64,000 nucleotides of DNA, from the NCBI GenBank assembly GCA_965112735.1, contig OZ218951.1:2852001-2916000 (forward strand), in the 5' to 3' direction. Below the pieces are notes generated by a model. That model did no database searches, had not been told where the DNA came from, and was given only the letters and a program-made list of their open reading frames with translations. Source of the DNA: Phaeosaccion multiseriatum. Its lineage: Eukaryota; Ochrophyta, other classes. Positions 10,738-21,072 of the stretch are shown here, piece after piece. Position 1 is the first letter of the stretch. Every line of letters begins with the position of its first letter. Made by a program: the position numbers and the translations under genes.

Positions 10738-13245
10738 TGTGGTATGTGCGTTGTGTGTTGTACGGCACGACAGTAAGGTGGTGCATGAGCGCCTCTTGCC
10801 CCTTCCCATCGTTAGGAAGGTGCGTCGCATGCCCCCTCGGTGCCTCCCTTTCCTCTTGTACCTATATCTCCGTTCAACGACTTCCTCTTCCATCCCGCCC
10901 GTCTCTCTTTTTCCCCTCGCTTGCATACCTGACGTCCCGAGGGACCCACCCACACACATACACACACTCGCACACACTCACACACACATACAAACACACG
11001 CGCACACACACATACGTACTGACCCACTCACTCACCCACTCACCCACCCACTCACCCACCACCCACCCACGCACGCACCCACCCCACCCCCAGGTAGTAG
11101 CTTTCTGCATGGAGCAGAATCTTTCCCTCATCGCCTTTCACGGCGACGACATCGTGTGCAGTGAGCGAGACAAGGAGACAGATCGAATCATGCTCTACTA
11201 CGAAAACACCCCCATTGAAGTGGGGCCGCTCGATGCGTTTTACAAAGCAGGGGCCGAGGTGAGTGAGAGTGAGTGAGAGCGTTGATTGGGAGCTCAGGTC
11301 AGATCAATTTTGTGCAAGTTCAGTTCAGTTCATTAGACGTTGCACCATTAGCCACACCATTGACCAACCTTTCGACCCTCCGTCTCCCTCCATCTATCCA
11401 TCCATCCATCTATCTGTCTATCGATGCCTCCACTCTCTATCTATCCATCTATCTACCTATCTATCGATCCCTGCATCTATCCATCCATCTATCTATCTAC
11501 CTATCGATCCCTCCATCTATCCATCCATCTATCCATCCATCTATCTGCATCACTGCCTCACTGCATCACTGCCTCCCTCATATATATCTTACTGTCTCAC
11601 TACCTCACTGTATCCATCTATCTGCCTATCGATCCCTCCATCTATCTACCTATCTTTCTACCTATCGATCCCTCCCCAACCCCCACATGTATCTTTCCGC
11701 ACAACTTCGATCCGTAATACTCATGTCGATCCCATCGATGTCGACCCCGGTGGGTAGGTGAGCATTGGGAGCTCCGGCTGGGGCCTCTCATTTGGCGACG
11801 ACTTCGACAGAGAAGCTGTGCACAAGCTCATCGTGCTGGCACCAGAAGAGAAGATCAAGGCAGTACGGGGAGGCGTGGAGGAGACCGTCGGGGAGGAGGC
11901 GAGGTGAGTGAGTGAGTGAGTGAGCCTGAGTGAGCGTGAGTGAGTGAGTGAGTGGGTGGGTGAGTGAGTGAGTGAGCGAGTGAGTGAGTGAGCCCGTTGT
12001 GGTGCTGGCTGAGCGTTTACCGATTATCCCCAACCAACTATTGCCCCTCTTGTCCATGGCGTGAAGCGGGAGGGAGCGTTACTTTGGCAGGGGGGGAGGG
12101 GGACTGTGGAGAGCAACGAGCTGAGATGAGGAAGACGGGAGATGGGGGGATGGAAGGTTGCGGGAGGAAAGGGGGAAGGACGAGCCGATCTACCTGCCAA
12201 CCTACCTGCGTATCTGCCTGCCTGCCCATATGCCTGACTGTGTTGTCCTTTTCTACATGCTCGCTTGTGCTGGACGGGACCAGTCTCACGCAGGCTTTGG
12301 GAGATATGCTTGAGGTGCTCCCCCGGGGGGGCTCAAAGGCTCAGGGCGTAAAGGCCGTGCTCAAGGCAGCTGGCCTAACCCGAGGTGAGAGAGAGAGGGG
12401 AAACACACACACACGAACACATACATACCTACAAAAAAGCACACATATCCACACGGAGAGGGAGAGGGAGAAAGAGGGGAGGTTTCTTTGCTGTCTGGCA
12501 CGAAGTCAAGCAGGGCAGTGAGTGCCAGTGCTGTTGGAAACTTGTCGTCGTCAAGAAGTAGTCAGTGACTTCGCCCTCAGTGTGGCCATCTATCCTTCAT
12601 GCTTTTCGTGGATCGAGTCGACACTCTCGCTCTCTGCTCTGATTCCCCCCTTGCCACCCCCTCCTCATCCACTGTCATCCTCTACCACTCCTTGCCATCC
12701 ACTGCCATCCCCTACCACTCCCTGCCTTCCACTGTCATCACTTTGCCACCCCTGCCACCCCCTCCCCCTTAGATGAGGTGATGGCGATGGGAGATGCCGA
12801 GAACGACTTGGAGATGCTCGAGCTCGCAGGGGTGGCGCTAGCCATGGGCAACGCACTGCCCTCCGTCAAGGAGGTGAGGAGGAGGGTAGGGAGGGGAAGG
12901 GGAGGAGGAGGGGAGGGGAGGGAGGGGAGGCGAACGGATACGAGGGGAAAGGAGAGGGCGGAAGGGGAGGGAAGAGGCAGGCGGACAGGCATTCGAGCAG
13001 GTCTGTCTATAAGGGCCTGCTCTCTCCACGCTCTACTCTGCTCTGCTTTGGGCTCCTTTGCTTGGGTGTAGCTAGCTATGCCCCCCCTCCCTGTACCACC
13101 GCTTCACCCGTCCTCATCGTCACCTGCTCGCCCCTCCCTGGCCGCCCCTAATCCACGTCAGATTGCTCAAGTCATCGGTCCTCCCAACACGGAAGAAGGA
13201 GCGGGCTTCGCTCTCTCGCTGCTGATGCGATGTCGAGAGCAATAA
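9766..13245 (+). CDS. plastid-targeted HAD-superfamily (Cof/IIB-type) phosphatase
   Basis: Exons 9766-10157, 10257-10388, 10774-10819, 11094-11258, 11758-11903, 12284-12384, 12773-12873, 13162-13245; 388 residues; all GT-AG and phase-consistent, including a 46-base exon 3. Residues 1-34 form a signal peptide (VFSLLLVATLSALGARA) followed by FVAPTP and a Ser/Ala-rich transit region to about 80: the bipartite leader of complex plastids. HAD motif I is SDIDGTL, with nucleophile Asp105 and acid/base Asp107. Motif II lies in FFFPATGKS. Motif III Lys is in LPRGGSKAQG, and motif IV is MGDAENDLEML (334-344), followed by GNALPSVKE. This order is that of Cof-type sugar/flavin phosphatases; the substrate is unknown. 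Short STR-filled introns separate the exons. Divergent from SKA1. Confidence 0.88.
11380..11700. repeat. degenerate ATCT/CCAT tetranucleotide array in HAD intron 4
   Basis: Mixed CATCTATCCATC / CTACCTATCGATCC units over about 300 bp. Intronic. Confidence 0.85.
11903..11994. repeat. (GTGA)n repeat starting at a splice donor
   Basis: The donor of HAD exon 5 (GTGAGT at 11904) is itself the first unit of a roughly 90-bp GAGT/GTGA array, so the splice signal is embedded in a microsatellite. Confidence 0.8.
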
Positions 13246-14933
13246 AAGGCCTCCATCGGGCAAGACAGAGGGCCTTTCCTTCCTCCCCTCCTCAAACACA
13301 TATTTGAGTAAGGAGTGCCTTCTCTCATATATCAAGAGGGTCATCAATCGCACTGGTCTCTGCGTTGTCCTAGGATGGCTTTCACAACGCCTTGTTCCAC
13401 GCTCATCCTACGCTGCTGCCACTCGGGTCGGTCAAGTCTGTCTGGCCTAGCCGGGTATCAGGTACAGGGGTACCGGCGATGGGGTTGCAGGTTGGGGTAT
13501 ATGTAGTCTATGTTTGGCTTATCGACCCTACGCTTCCTGCTGCCTCCGATGAATTGCTTTGCCTGGTCTCTTCTCCCTTTTCGCTGCTTGCCGTGAGTGT
13601 GCCGCATCCTTTCGGACATTTTGCCAACGAAGGGCAAGTCAGTCTTCATCAAAGCCAGATACTTTGGACATGGTGCTTTCCCTGCATAGGCGGAGAAGAA
13701 GCGTAGGTAGAGCATTCGCCCATCTCTGGGGACAATTAGATCTAGATGAGAGCCCCAGACACATGGACCAAGTGATCAACAGGACCGGCCGAACGGAACG
13801 AAGGGCAGAGCTCATAAACAAACACACTCTGAAAGGAAGCTCGCCCCGCCCTACGGCCGCGTACATATATATCCCATCTCAATCATCCACTCCCGGAGTA
13901 GGAAGTCATTACGTCCGAGGAAGGCCCAGGGAAGGCGCCCTTCCGCCTGCTAGGAGCTGCATGGTCGACCTTCGCCTCCTTCCTTCCTTCCTTCCTTCCT
14001 CTGCTCTCTCGCCAGGGGTCGGGGTCCCATGACACACCACGTACGCTGAGTCTGTGTGGTAGGTAGACAGGAGGCGGATAGTTCCCCCCCCCTCCCCTCC
14101 CCTGCCTCTGTCGGCCCCCAACAGCGGTGATGATGAAGGGCACACACTCCATACCTAGGCAACCCGTATCCCAAAGGAGTTGCGTGCGAAGTTGCGTAGT
14201 CTGAGCAGCAGCAGTGGATTGATTGCAGCAAGACCCGTCAACGAGTCAAGCTAACCGTGAACCGCACCGGCCCCGATGGGCGAAAACTGTGGGACTCCGC
14301 CGTGGTACTGCCTCTCCCGTGCGATCGATCGACCCGAGGGCGGGTTTAGTCTCCCCACTCACTCACTCACTCATGCGCCCACATGCCCAGTAAGACGCAC
14401 ATGGCCTACGCTAGCTCTTGCTCTCGCTGGTCGTCGCAAGTAAGCCCGCCGCCTTGTCGAGGAGTGCCTCGCACCATTGATGCGCCGCCCACCCACTCGC
14501 CCAGTTGGTCAGGTTGGAAGGAGGGGCCCTTTAGCGCCCTGTCCACGAAGCAGTGCCTTGCTTCACCCACGCCGAACTCAAAATGCATGGCCCACTTCCC
14601 GCTCCAGAGCGCCAGGCGGCACCTCTATCGCATGACCTCCGCGGTCGTGCCACAGCAGGTAGGGAGGCGAGCACACTCCGTAGTCTCCATGCCTCTCCCT
14701 CTCGCGCACTCTCTCTTCCTCTGAGAGTTGGTTCTCGCGCTCTCTCTCTCCCCTCTGAAAATTGGTCCGCCCCTGTGAGCCAAGCCAAGCGAGTGGCATC
14801 CCACTAACACTCATAAACTAACACCGGCAGGATGCGCGGGATAGATCCGTCGACAGCAAGAAAAGACACCAAAACAGCGACCCGCTCGCCGCCCCGGCCG
14901 CATCCACATTCGCAGCCCCAGCCACATGTGCGT
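13246..14933. other. 1.7 kb without a confident gene
   Basis: Between the HAD stop and the PSMB7-like stop. AAATAAA-like signals are absent; the HAD stop TAA overlaps AATAAAA (13241-13247), which could act in 3' processing. A short minus-strand open segment, stop at 14411-14413, reads NLTNWASGWAAHQWCEALLDK... and looks protein-like, but I could not conn­ect it to further exons. Nothing else is supported. Confidence 0.4.
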
Positions 14934-17900
14934 TCAGAGCAGCTGCACATCGTCGTCTTCGCCGAACGCCACACCACGGACCGCCCAGGGCGATGCTATA
15001 GAAGCAGCAGCAGCACCACCAGCAGCACCGGCACCACCATCACCAGTAGTAGTAGTAGTAGTTGTCGTAGTAGCAGCAGTAGCAGCAGCAGCAGGAAGAT
15101 ATTCCGACTCAGGAGGAGTATCCTCCCCGACACCTTCCTCGTCGCTGGCCTCGACAGATTCCTGCTCAATGCCTCTACTTTCGGAGGGGCGGAGCCGGGC
15201 ACCGAGCTGTTGCACCTGCCTGTGGCGAGGGAGGTGGAGCGTGGAGACCACCTCAACGCTGGAGGAGCCCTTCCACACCTGGCGCCCCCCCAGACTTCTC
15301 TCATTGGATCCCTTGGCCCCCTCACCCGCCGCCGCCCGTGCTACCCGTGCTTCCCCGTTCCTCTCAGACACGACTGTGCCATCATCGAGGGCACCACTCA
15401 GCCTAGAGCTGCTGCTGTCTCCAGCACCGTCCCCACCGCCCTCACCGCCCCCGCTGTCCCCCCCATCGTCGCCAGCTTTCCTAAGGGGAGCAGCATCTGC
15501 TTCGACAGCAGCAGCCGACGGTCTTCCTGGGGGGTAAAGCTTGGAGAATCCCCTCTCGTAGATGTATGCGTCCTTCGCAATCGTGCACAAGTCTGCACGC
15601 AGGGGAAGAGACAAAGATACAGCAGTACGAGGCAAAGAGCAGTAGTACGCGACAAAGAGCAGTTGTGGGAACAGTAGACAGTGGACATGCGGAGCAGTTG
15701 TGGCAAGTGGCATGACGAGCAGCGATGAGAGAGGTGCCCGAGTGGAGGGACAGCCGGTCTACAAGTAGTAGTAGTCTCACGCGACGACAAAGTCAGATAG
15801 ACGACACCTCACCTACAGTACTGCCACTGCCCAGATCGTTCTCAATTCCAGACGTGATGGCCGCGCACACCACTTCCTTCGCCTCTGCGATGGTCATGTC
15901 TTGCCTGTGTGAAATTAACACCAAGAGAGAGAGAGTGAGTGAGTGAGTGAGTGAGTGAGGGAGTGAGTGAGTGAGGGAGTGAGTGAGTGAGTGAGTGAGT
16001 GAGTGAGGGAGTGAGTGAGTGAGTGAGTGAGTGAGTGAGTGAATGAGTGAGGGAGTGAGTGAGTGAGTGAGTGAATGAGTGAGGGAGTGAGTGAGTGAGT
16101 GAGCGAGTGAGAGAGTGAGTGAGTGAGGGAGTGAGTGAGTGAGTGAGGGAGGGAGTGAGTGAGTGAGTGAGTGAGGGAGTGAGTGAGTGAGTGAGTGAGA
16201 GAGAGAGTGAGTGAGTGAGGGAGTGAGTGAGTGAGTGAGGGAGTGAGGGAGTGAGTGAGTGAGTGAGGGAGAGAGTGAGCGAGTGAGTGAGTGAGTGAGT
16301 GAGTGAGTGAGTGAGGGAGTGAGGAAGTGAGGGAGAGAGTGAGGGAGTGAATGTGTGTATGAGTGAGTGATCGAGTGAGTAAGTGACTAAGTTAGTGAGT
16401 GACCGAGTGAGAGTGAGTAAGTGAGTGAGAGACCGAGTGAGTATGAGTAAGTAAGTGAGTGAGTGATCAAGTGAGAAATCGAGTGAGTTGCGTCCGTCTG
16501 GGCGGACCTGTAAGTCTGCTCTAGAAAGGCCATGGCCGCCAAGCTTCCACTGCCCAGTGCAGCAAAAGCCACCTGTCACAGATCATGAGAACGAACGAGA
16601 GAGAGAAACAGATAAGAGACGCAACCAACGATTGTGTCCTCCTCCTCCAACCCCCGAGGACGAGGGGCACCTCGATCATCACTCACTGTGAAGAAATGCA
16701 TGAATCGCACACTCTCTGTGTCGCCCCATCAATCAATCAGTGCAACTCAATCAATCGACTGCATATGAAGAAGCAAAGGTTACATCATCCCCATTACCTT
16801 GTCGCTGCTGCCATGTTGATGCACTTCGTACAGATGCGGCCCCAGCGCATCCACCCCTCCGAGTACAAAGGTGGCGGAGATGGCACCTCGGTTCTTGAAC
16901 AAGTGACGCTTCATCAGAGCGTGAGCAGTCGACACGCACGTCTGAGTCCGTGCAGAGGTCATGGTCGGTTAGGAGAGGAGAGGAGGAAAGGGGAGGAGAG
17001 GAGAGAGGGGGAGGAGAGAAGAGAGGAGAGGACAGCAGGAGAGGAGAGGAGAGGAGAGAGGGCGAGAGGAGAGAGAGGGGAGAGGAGAGGAGAGCAGAGT
17101 AGAGGAGGTGCAGCAGATACTCGTCAATGAGGGCGATGAAACGCGAGTCCTCCGGCCGATGTCCAGTTCCCAAACAAAAACACACCAAAAGCGAAGTCAA
17201 GTGTGGGAAGAAACAGTGCACATGCCCTACCTCCCTACCCCTCTTTCAACCATTCTCCCAGCGTGCGTCAAGCACACAGACAGTAGCACAAACGGTACCG
17301 CAGAACGCACCTCCGACCATTGCACTGAGGAGAGATCGCACAGGCCTGGGCTGAAAGGTAAGGCGGACTGTGAGGCCCGTGCCCCGCCCTCGAGCTTCCT
17401 CCTGACCGCGGCAGTCACCTGCTCGGCGTCCGCACTCGTACCCGCCCCGCAGCAGGCCATATTGGCCGCCAGCTGGTGCACCTTTTCACAACTGGAAGGG
17501 GGGTGGGGCGGGGAGAGTGGGGTGGGGGGCGATGCAGAGAGGAATTGCAATTTGTTGGAGGGAGCCTTGCTTGCTGGATTAGGAGACAGGCGGACAATGC
17601 GGAGCCAACTCACCATGCCCTCCATCCTTGGGCAACACGCCCTCCCGCTCACAATCCCTCGTCTTACCTCTTGTCGCACACGGTGCTTCCCTCAGTGGCG
17701 CGGGTATCCGCCCCCAGCACCACGGCTCCGTCGCACACCACTCCAACGATAGTGGTGCCCGTCTTACGCAGCAGCTTGGCCTGGTCTGCAGCCAGAAGAG
17801 CATTACTCTGGAGGGTGCTTCCACCGTCTCGACTGCTCTCTGGGCCCAGCCATGTGGAGTAGAAGGAATCAGGCGTCAAAGCGGAAGGTAGAGAGGCAGC

Positions 17901-17945
17901 GACGCCCCCGATCAGCAGCAGCACTGATGCCGCTCCTAACCGCAT
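14934..17945 (-). CDS. PSMB7: 20S proteasome beta2 (PSMB7/PUP1-type) subunit with long extensions
   Basis: Supported exons (minus): 17945-17668; 17491 to about 17389; a short exon ending 17143; 16941-16798; 16572-16508; 15904-15813; 15592-14934. The catalytic Thr follows Gly63 in [12 protein letters not shown], then [22 protein letters not shown] (Asp and Lys of the active site), [45 protein letters not shown] and [15 protein letters not shown]. All are beta2 (trypsin-like) signatures. Two oddities: the 63-residue propeptide starts with a hydrophobic, signal-like stretch ([14 protein letters not shown]), and after [12 protein letters not shown] there is a 200-residue Ala/Gly/Ser/Thr-rich C-terminal tail not found in ordinary beta2. 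The join between exons 2 and 3 has no clean GT-AG solution in frame. Confidence 0.85.
15925..16495. repeat. (TGAG)n array in intron 5 of the PSMB7-like gene
   Basis: Nearly 570 bp of GAGT/GAGG units. On the minus strand it is ACTC/TCCC and fills the intron between exons ending 16508 and starting 15904. Confidence 0.9.
16975..17106. repeat. GAGAG/GGAGA purine tract (intron 3 polypyrimidine tract of PSMB7-like gene)
   Basis: A pure plus-strand purine run of about 130 bp. Read on the minus strand it is a very long CTCTCC tract ending just before the acceptor at 16942. Confidence 0.85.
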
Positions 17946-20552
17946 ACTTTCTTTTTTTTCTCTCTCTGTTTTTCTTCGCCTCTCCTCGCGAGGCCCCCCT
18001 AAGCCAACGAATCACAGAGGCCCCTTGTATGTCAATTAACCCCGATCAATTTTTGTAATTTTTTTTCATCGGGGGCATGTGAGGGAGGAGATGGATACTA
18101 GACGTACGGACTATCCCAGACGAAGCGCTTGCGGGAGCTTGAGGAAAACACAGTGAACTCGGGATTGGGCTGCTGAGAGCGTGCTCGCAGCAGCTTTGTG
18201 GCAAGAATTAGCGGGTGAGCGGCAAAGGTGCGTTTTTCTCCAACCTTGGTTTCGATAGAGAGAGAGGACGGAGGGGGGTATACCCATAGAGATAAGCCGT
18301 GGGCAAGATAGGTTCTCTTCTCCAGGAGTATACGAAACTTTTCATATGCAACGCATGCTCTTCCGCCTCCAGCTCGTTGGCAATTTTGCCCCTGTAACTT
18401 TCCTTCACAGTTGCATGTCTCTGAGACGTGGACGCTGCTCTATTCTACCCATTTTCAGGGCCCATCAGGGCGTCATCTCGTCCGCAGGACACGTCTGATG
18501 ACCCCCGTACCGCCGCTGTCCATGGGCGGAGGGCAAGAGGTCTATCGCAGGTCGTCACCCGAGGTGGCCGAAAAGGTGAGGGCGCACGAGAGGGGGAGAG
18601 GGCGTGAGATGGAAGGCTTCGCCTGGCAGTTACGAGCGGGGCAAGGGGGATCAACATCGCTCATATATAGCCTGGCTTGTGACCAAGTTTTAGCTCCAAA
18701 GTTCATAATCCCATGTGCAAAATCGCATACGTGTACTCCCCTCTCTTTTGCCTTTGAAGGGCCCTTTTTGTGTGGTCATGAGCAGCCGATCCCACGCCCT
18801 GTCAGAGCATCGGTCTTGCTTAAGGGGCGTAATACTAACTCCCCTGCCCCCTGTTATTGCGGGACGTGGGTGGTGGGGCTATCGGGGGGACTTCGACATC
18901 TTCTCCCGAGGTCACTGCACAGCCAGGTGGGGAAATATGAGGGTGGAGAGGAAAGGGAAGGAACCTTGCCGGCAGAGTCAAGGGCGACACAAGGCATGTT
19001 GTGGCATCTAGTGTATGAGTTGTCAGATGTCCAACTTTCAGCTTCAGCGAGCTTAACCAGACATGGGAAATCACCTCGTGTCCACCTCCCTAATTTTGGC
19101 CCCTTCGGTTAGGTCATCACGAGGGTCATTACCGGGGCAGGAGAACGACTGCGGCGACCATCCTGCCTCTCTTCAGGGAGCGAGAAGGTAAGGAGCAAGG
19201 GGTTCACGAGCAGCAGTGGCCAGACGAGCGGGGGGAAGAGAATCAGGCGTCCAGATAGAAGTCAAGCTTATCCGCCTCGTCGTCCACCCCGGGGGACGCC
19301 GTTGCTGCACGATCAGCTGCAGCTCCTCCTGGCTACTGCGGATGAGCGTGCTCGTATTGAAGCCTACCAGCCACGAGTGAGAGAAGCTCAATCAAGCAGC
19401 AGCTGGACGCGCCATCGGCAGCCGAGGCGGCCATGGGAGCTGAGCCGGAGAAAGGGGGAGGGGGTAGCGTGCTGTTCTTGTGGGTGGGTGCTGGTGTTCG
19501 TGGTGGCACATGGTCGAGAAGCGAGAATGACTCAGGGACGACAGGACGATGAGTCGCAAGGCCATATTCAAGTCGCTGACCGCCCTGCAGGCAGAGAAAG
19601 TGGGGTGGAGGCCGTGGGAGGGGGGGTTGGAGCTGCCAGAGGAGGGCTTGGCGGGCTACCGAGACGGATGTCGCAGGTAAGACGGGGCCTCGTGCAGCAT
19701 CTATAGCAGTAGCAGCCGTAGCACCACCGGTATGGGGAGGAGGGGCAGTGTGTGTACAGTTGGAGCTGCCCATGTATTAAATTGGATTGAACAGACGAAA
19801 AATACATACATAGCCTTGTAAACCGCAAACTCGCCAAGGAGAGCATGTGAAGTGTACCGAATCGGCGCATGGTCATGAGCTAGGGAGTACTAACAATCTA
19901 AAACGTAGCCTGCTGATGCTCGGCAACGCTTGTGTCGCTCTCCAGTCACTCCAGTAACTCCAGTACAACATAAACCTTCGAACAGAGAGAAGGGGGAGGT
20001 AGTGGATACACATGATAGAGGATATAAAGCAAGCCAGCCGTACGGGCCTTGGGGGGCGAGAGTAGTAGTGTGTTGCCTGGACGTGGCCTTGCCTGAGGCT
20101 TGGCTTGGGCAGTTGGTTTCGGTCCCAACCTCCGCTGTGAAGAAGGAACGGCGTCTCTCGGGCCGCTTCTCTCTCTTCCTCCCGCATCCTCCTCCGCACT
20201 CCCAACGCGACGTCCGCAGCGGAGTTTGAGTTCAATTTGTGCCTCTACCCGTCCCCCCCGGGTGCTTGGGAAAGGGTTCTCAAGCGAGTGCAGGATGAGA
20301 TCATGAGTGGGAGAGGGCCAGCGTAAAATCAAGATGCGTCGTCTCTTGCGAGTGCTTAAGGGAGAGAGGGAGAGGGTCAGAGAGTGGGGGGGGGGGGTTG
20401 ATCAACGGCCTGGTCTCCTTGCGCTTGATAGTTTGCGGGCTAGGTAGACAAGAGGTGGTAGGTAAGGCGTATGGCATCTCTGTGACTCGGCTCACAGTTG
20501 TCCAAGCTAGAGTCATTGAGGCTTTTTTTCTTTGATAAGTCTACTTCTATAA
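17946..20552. other. 2.6 kb without a confident gene; isolated coding-like pieces
   Basis: Candidate pieces with splice-like edges: plus 18462-18573 (reads GPSGRHLVRRTRLMTPVPPL... before GTGAGG); plus 19113-19189 (VITRVITGAGERLRRP before GTAAGG); plus ATG at 19549 (MSRKAIFKSLTALQAEKV... before GTAAGA at 19677); and minus stop at 19243-19245 preceded by PGVDDEADKLDFYLDA. They are on different strands and I cannot join them into a gene. Confidence 0.3.
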
Positions 20553-20945
20553 CCCTAACCCCGATAATGTCATACAGTTAAGGTCATAGAAATGGGACAT
20601 TATTTTTTCGAAGGGCCGGAATCGAGGTTTCCGACGGTCATTTTTTTTCGTCCTTAGAATTGGAGTTTGAGCTCACTCTCAACTACGTCTCCACGTGTGG
20701 AGGATGCAATCCACTGATGCCTTCGTCGCGTGAGGCGCCGACGAGAATATGACATTAGCCTGTTTTTGCATCGCCCTCAAATGACGACGCGACCAGTGAT
20801 TGCATCATCCGCACGTGGAGGTGTAGTCAAGAATGAGCTCTAATGCTCACTCCAAGGACGCAAAAAAATGACGGTCGGAAACCTCGATTTTGGCCCTTCG
20901 AAAAAATAATGTCCCATTTCTATGACCATAAATTTGGGGTTAGGG
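20553..20945. mobile_element. 393-bp foldback element with about 150-bp terminal inverted repeats
   Basis: Both ends begin CCCTAACCCC (20553-20562; complement of 20936-20945). Both then share GGTCATAGAAATGGGACATT, a TTTTTTCGAAGGGCC block, ATCGAGGTTTCCGAC and a CTCCACGTG segment before the arms diverge near the centre. The flanks carry a 4-bp direct repeat ATAA (20549-20552 and 20946-20949), a plausible target-site duplication. There is no ORF. A non-autonomous MITE/foldback element. Confidence 0.8.
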
Positions 20946-21072
20946 ATAAATTAAAAAAATGAAGTGTTTCTGCTGAATGTGATCAAGAAAACATTTTCGG
21001 GTCTCGGGTAACAGCTTACAGCTGCTCAGCTCTTTGGATATTCTAGAGCTTCAGAGCTTCCTTAGAGCTTGC

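Noticed and set aside
15842-16579. Long minus-strand frame of repeated SLTHSLTHS residues
   Set aside because: Translation of a TGAG tetranucleotide array; the true exons of the PSMB7-like gene flank it.
20553-20562. CCCTAACCCC as a telomere remnant
   Set aside because: Only one unit at each end and it is part of matching inverted arms; better explained as the element terminus.
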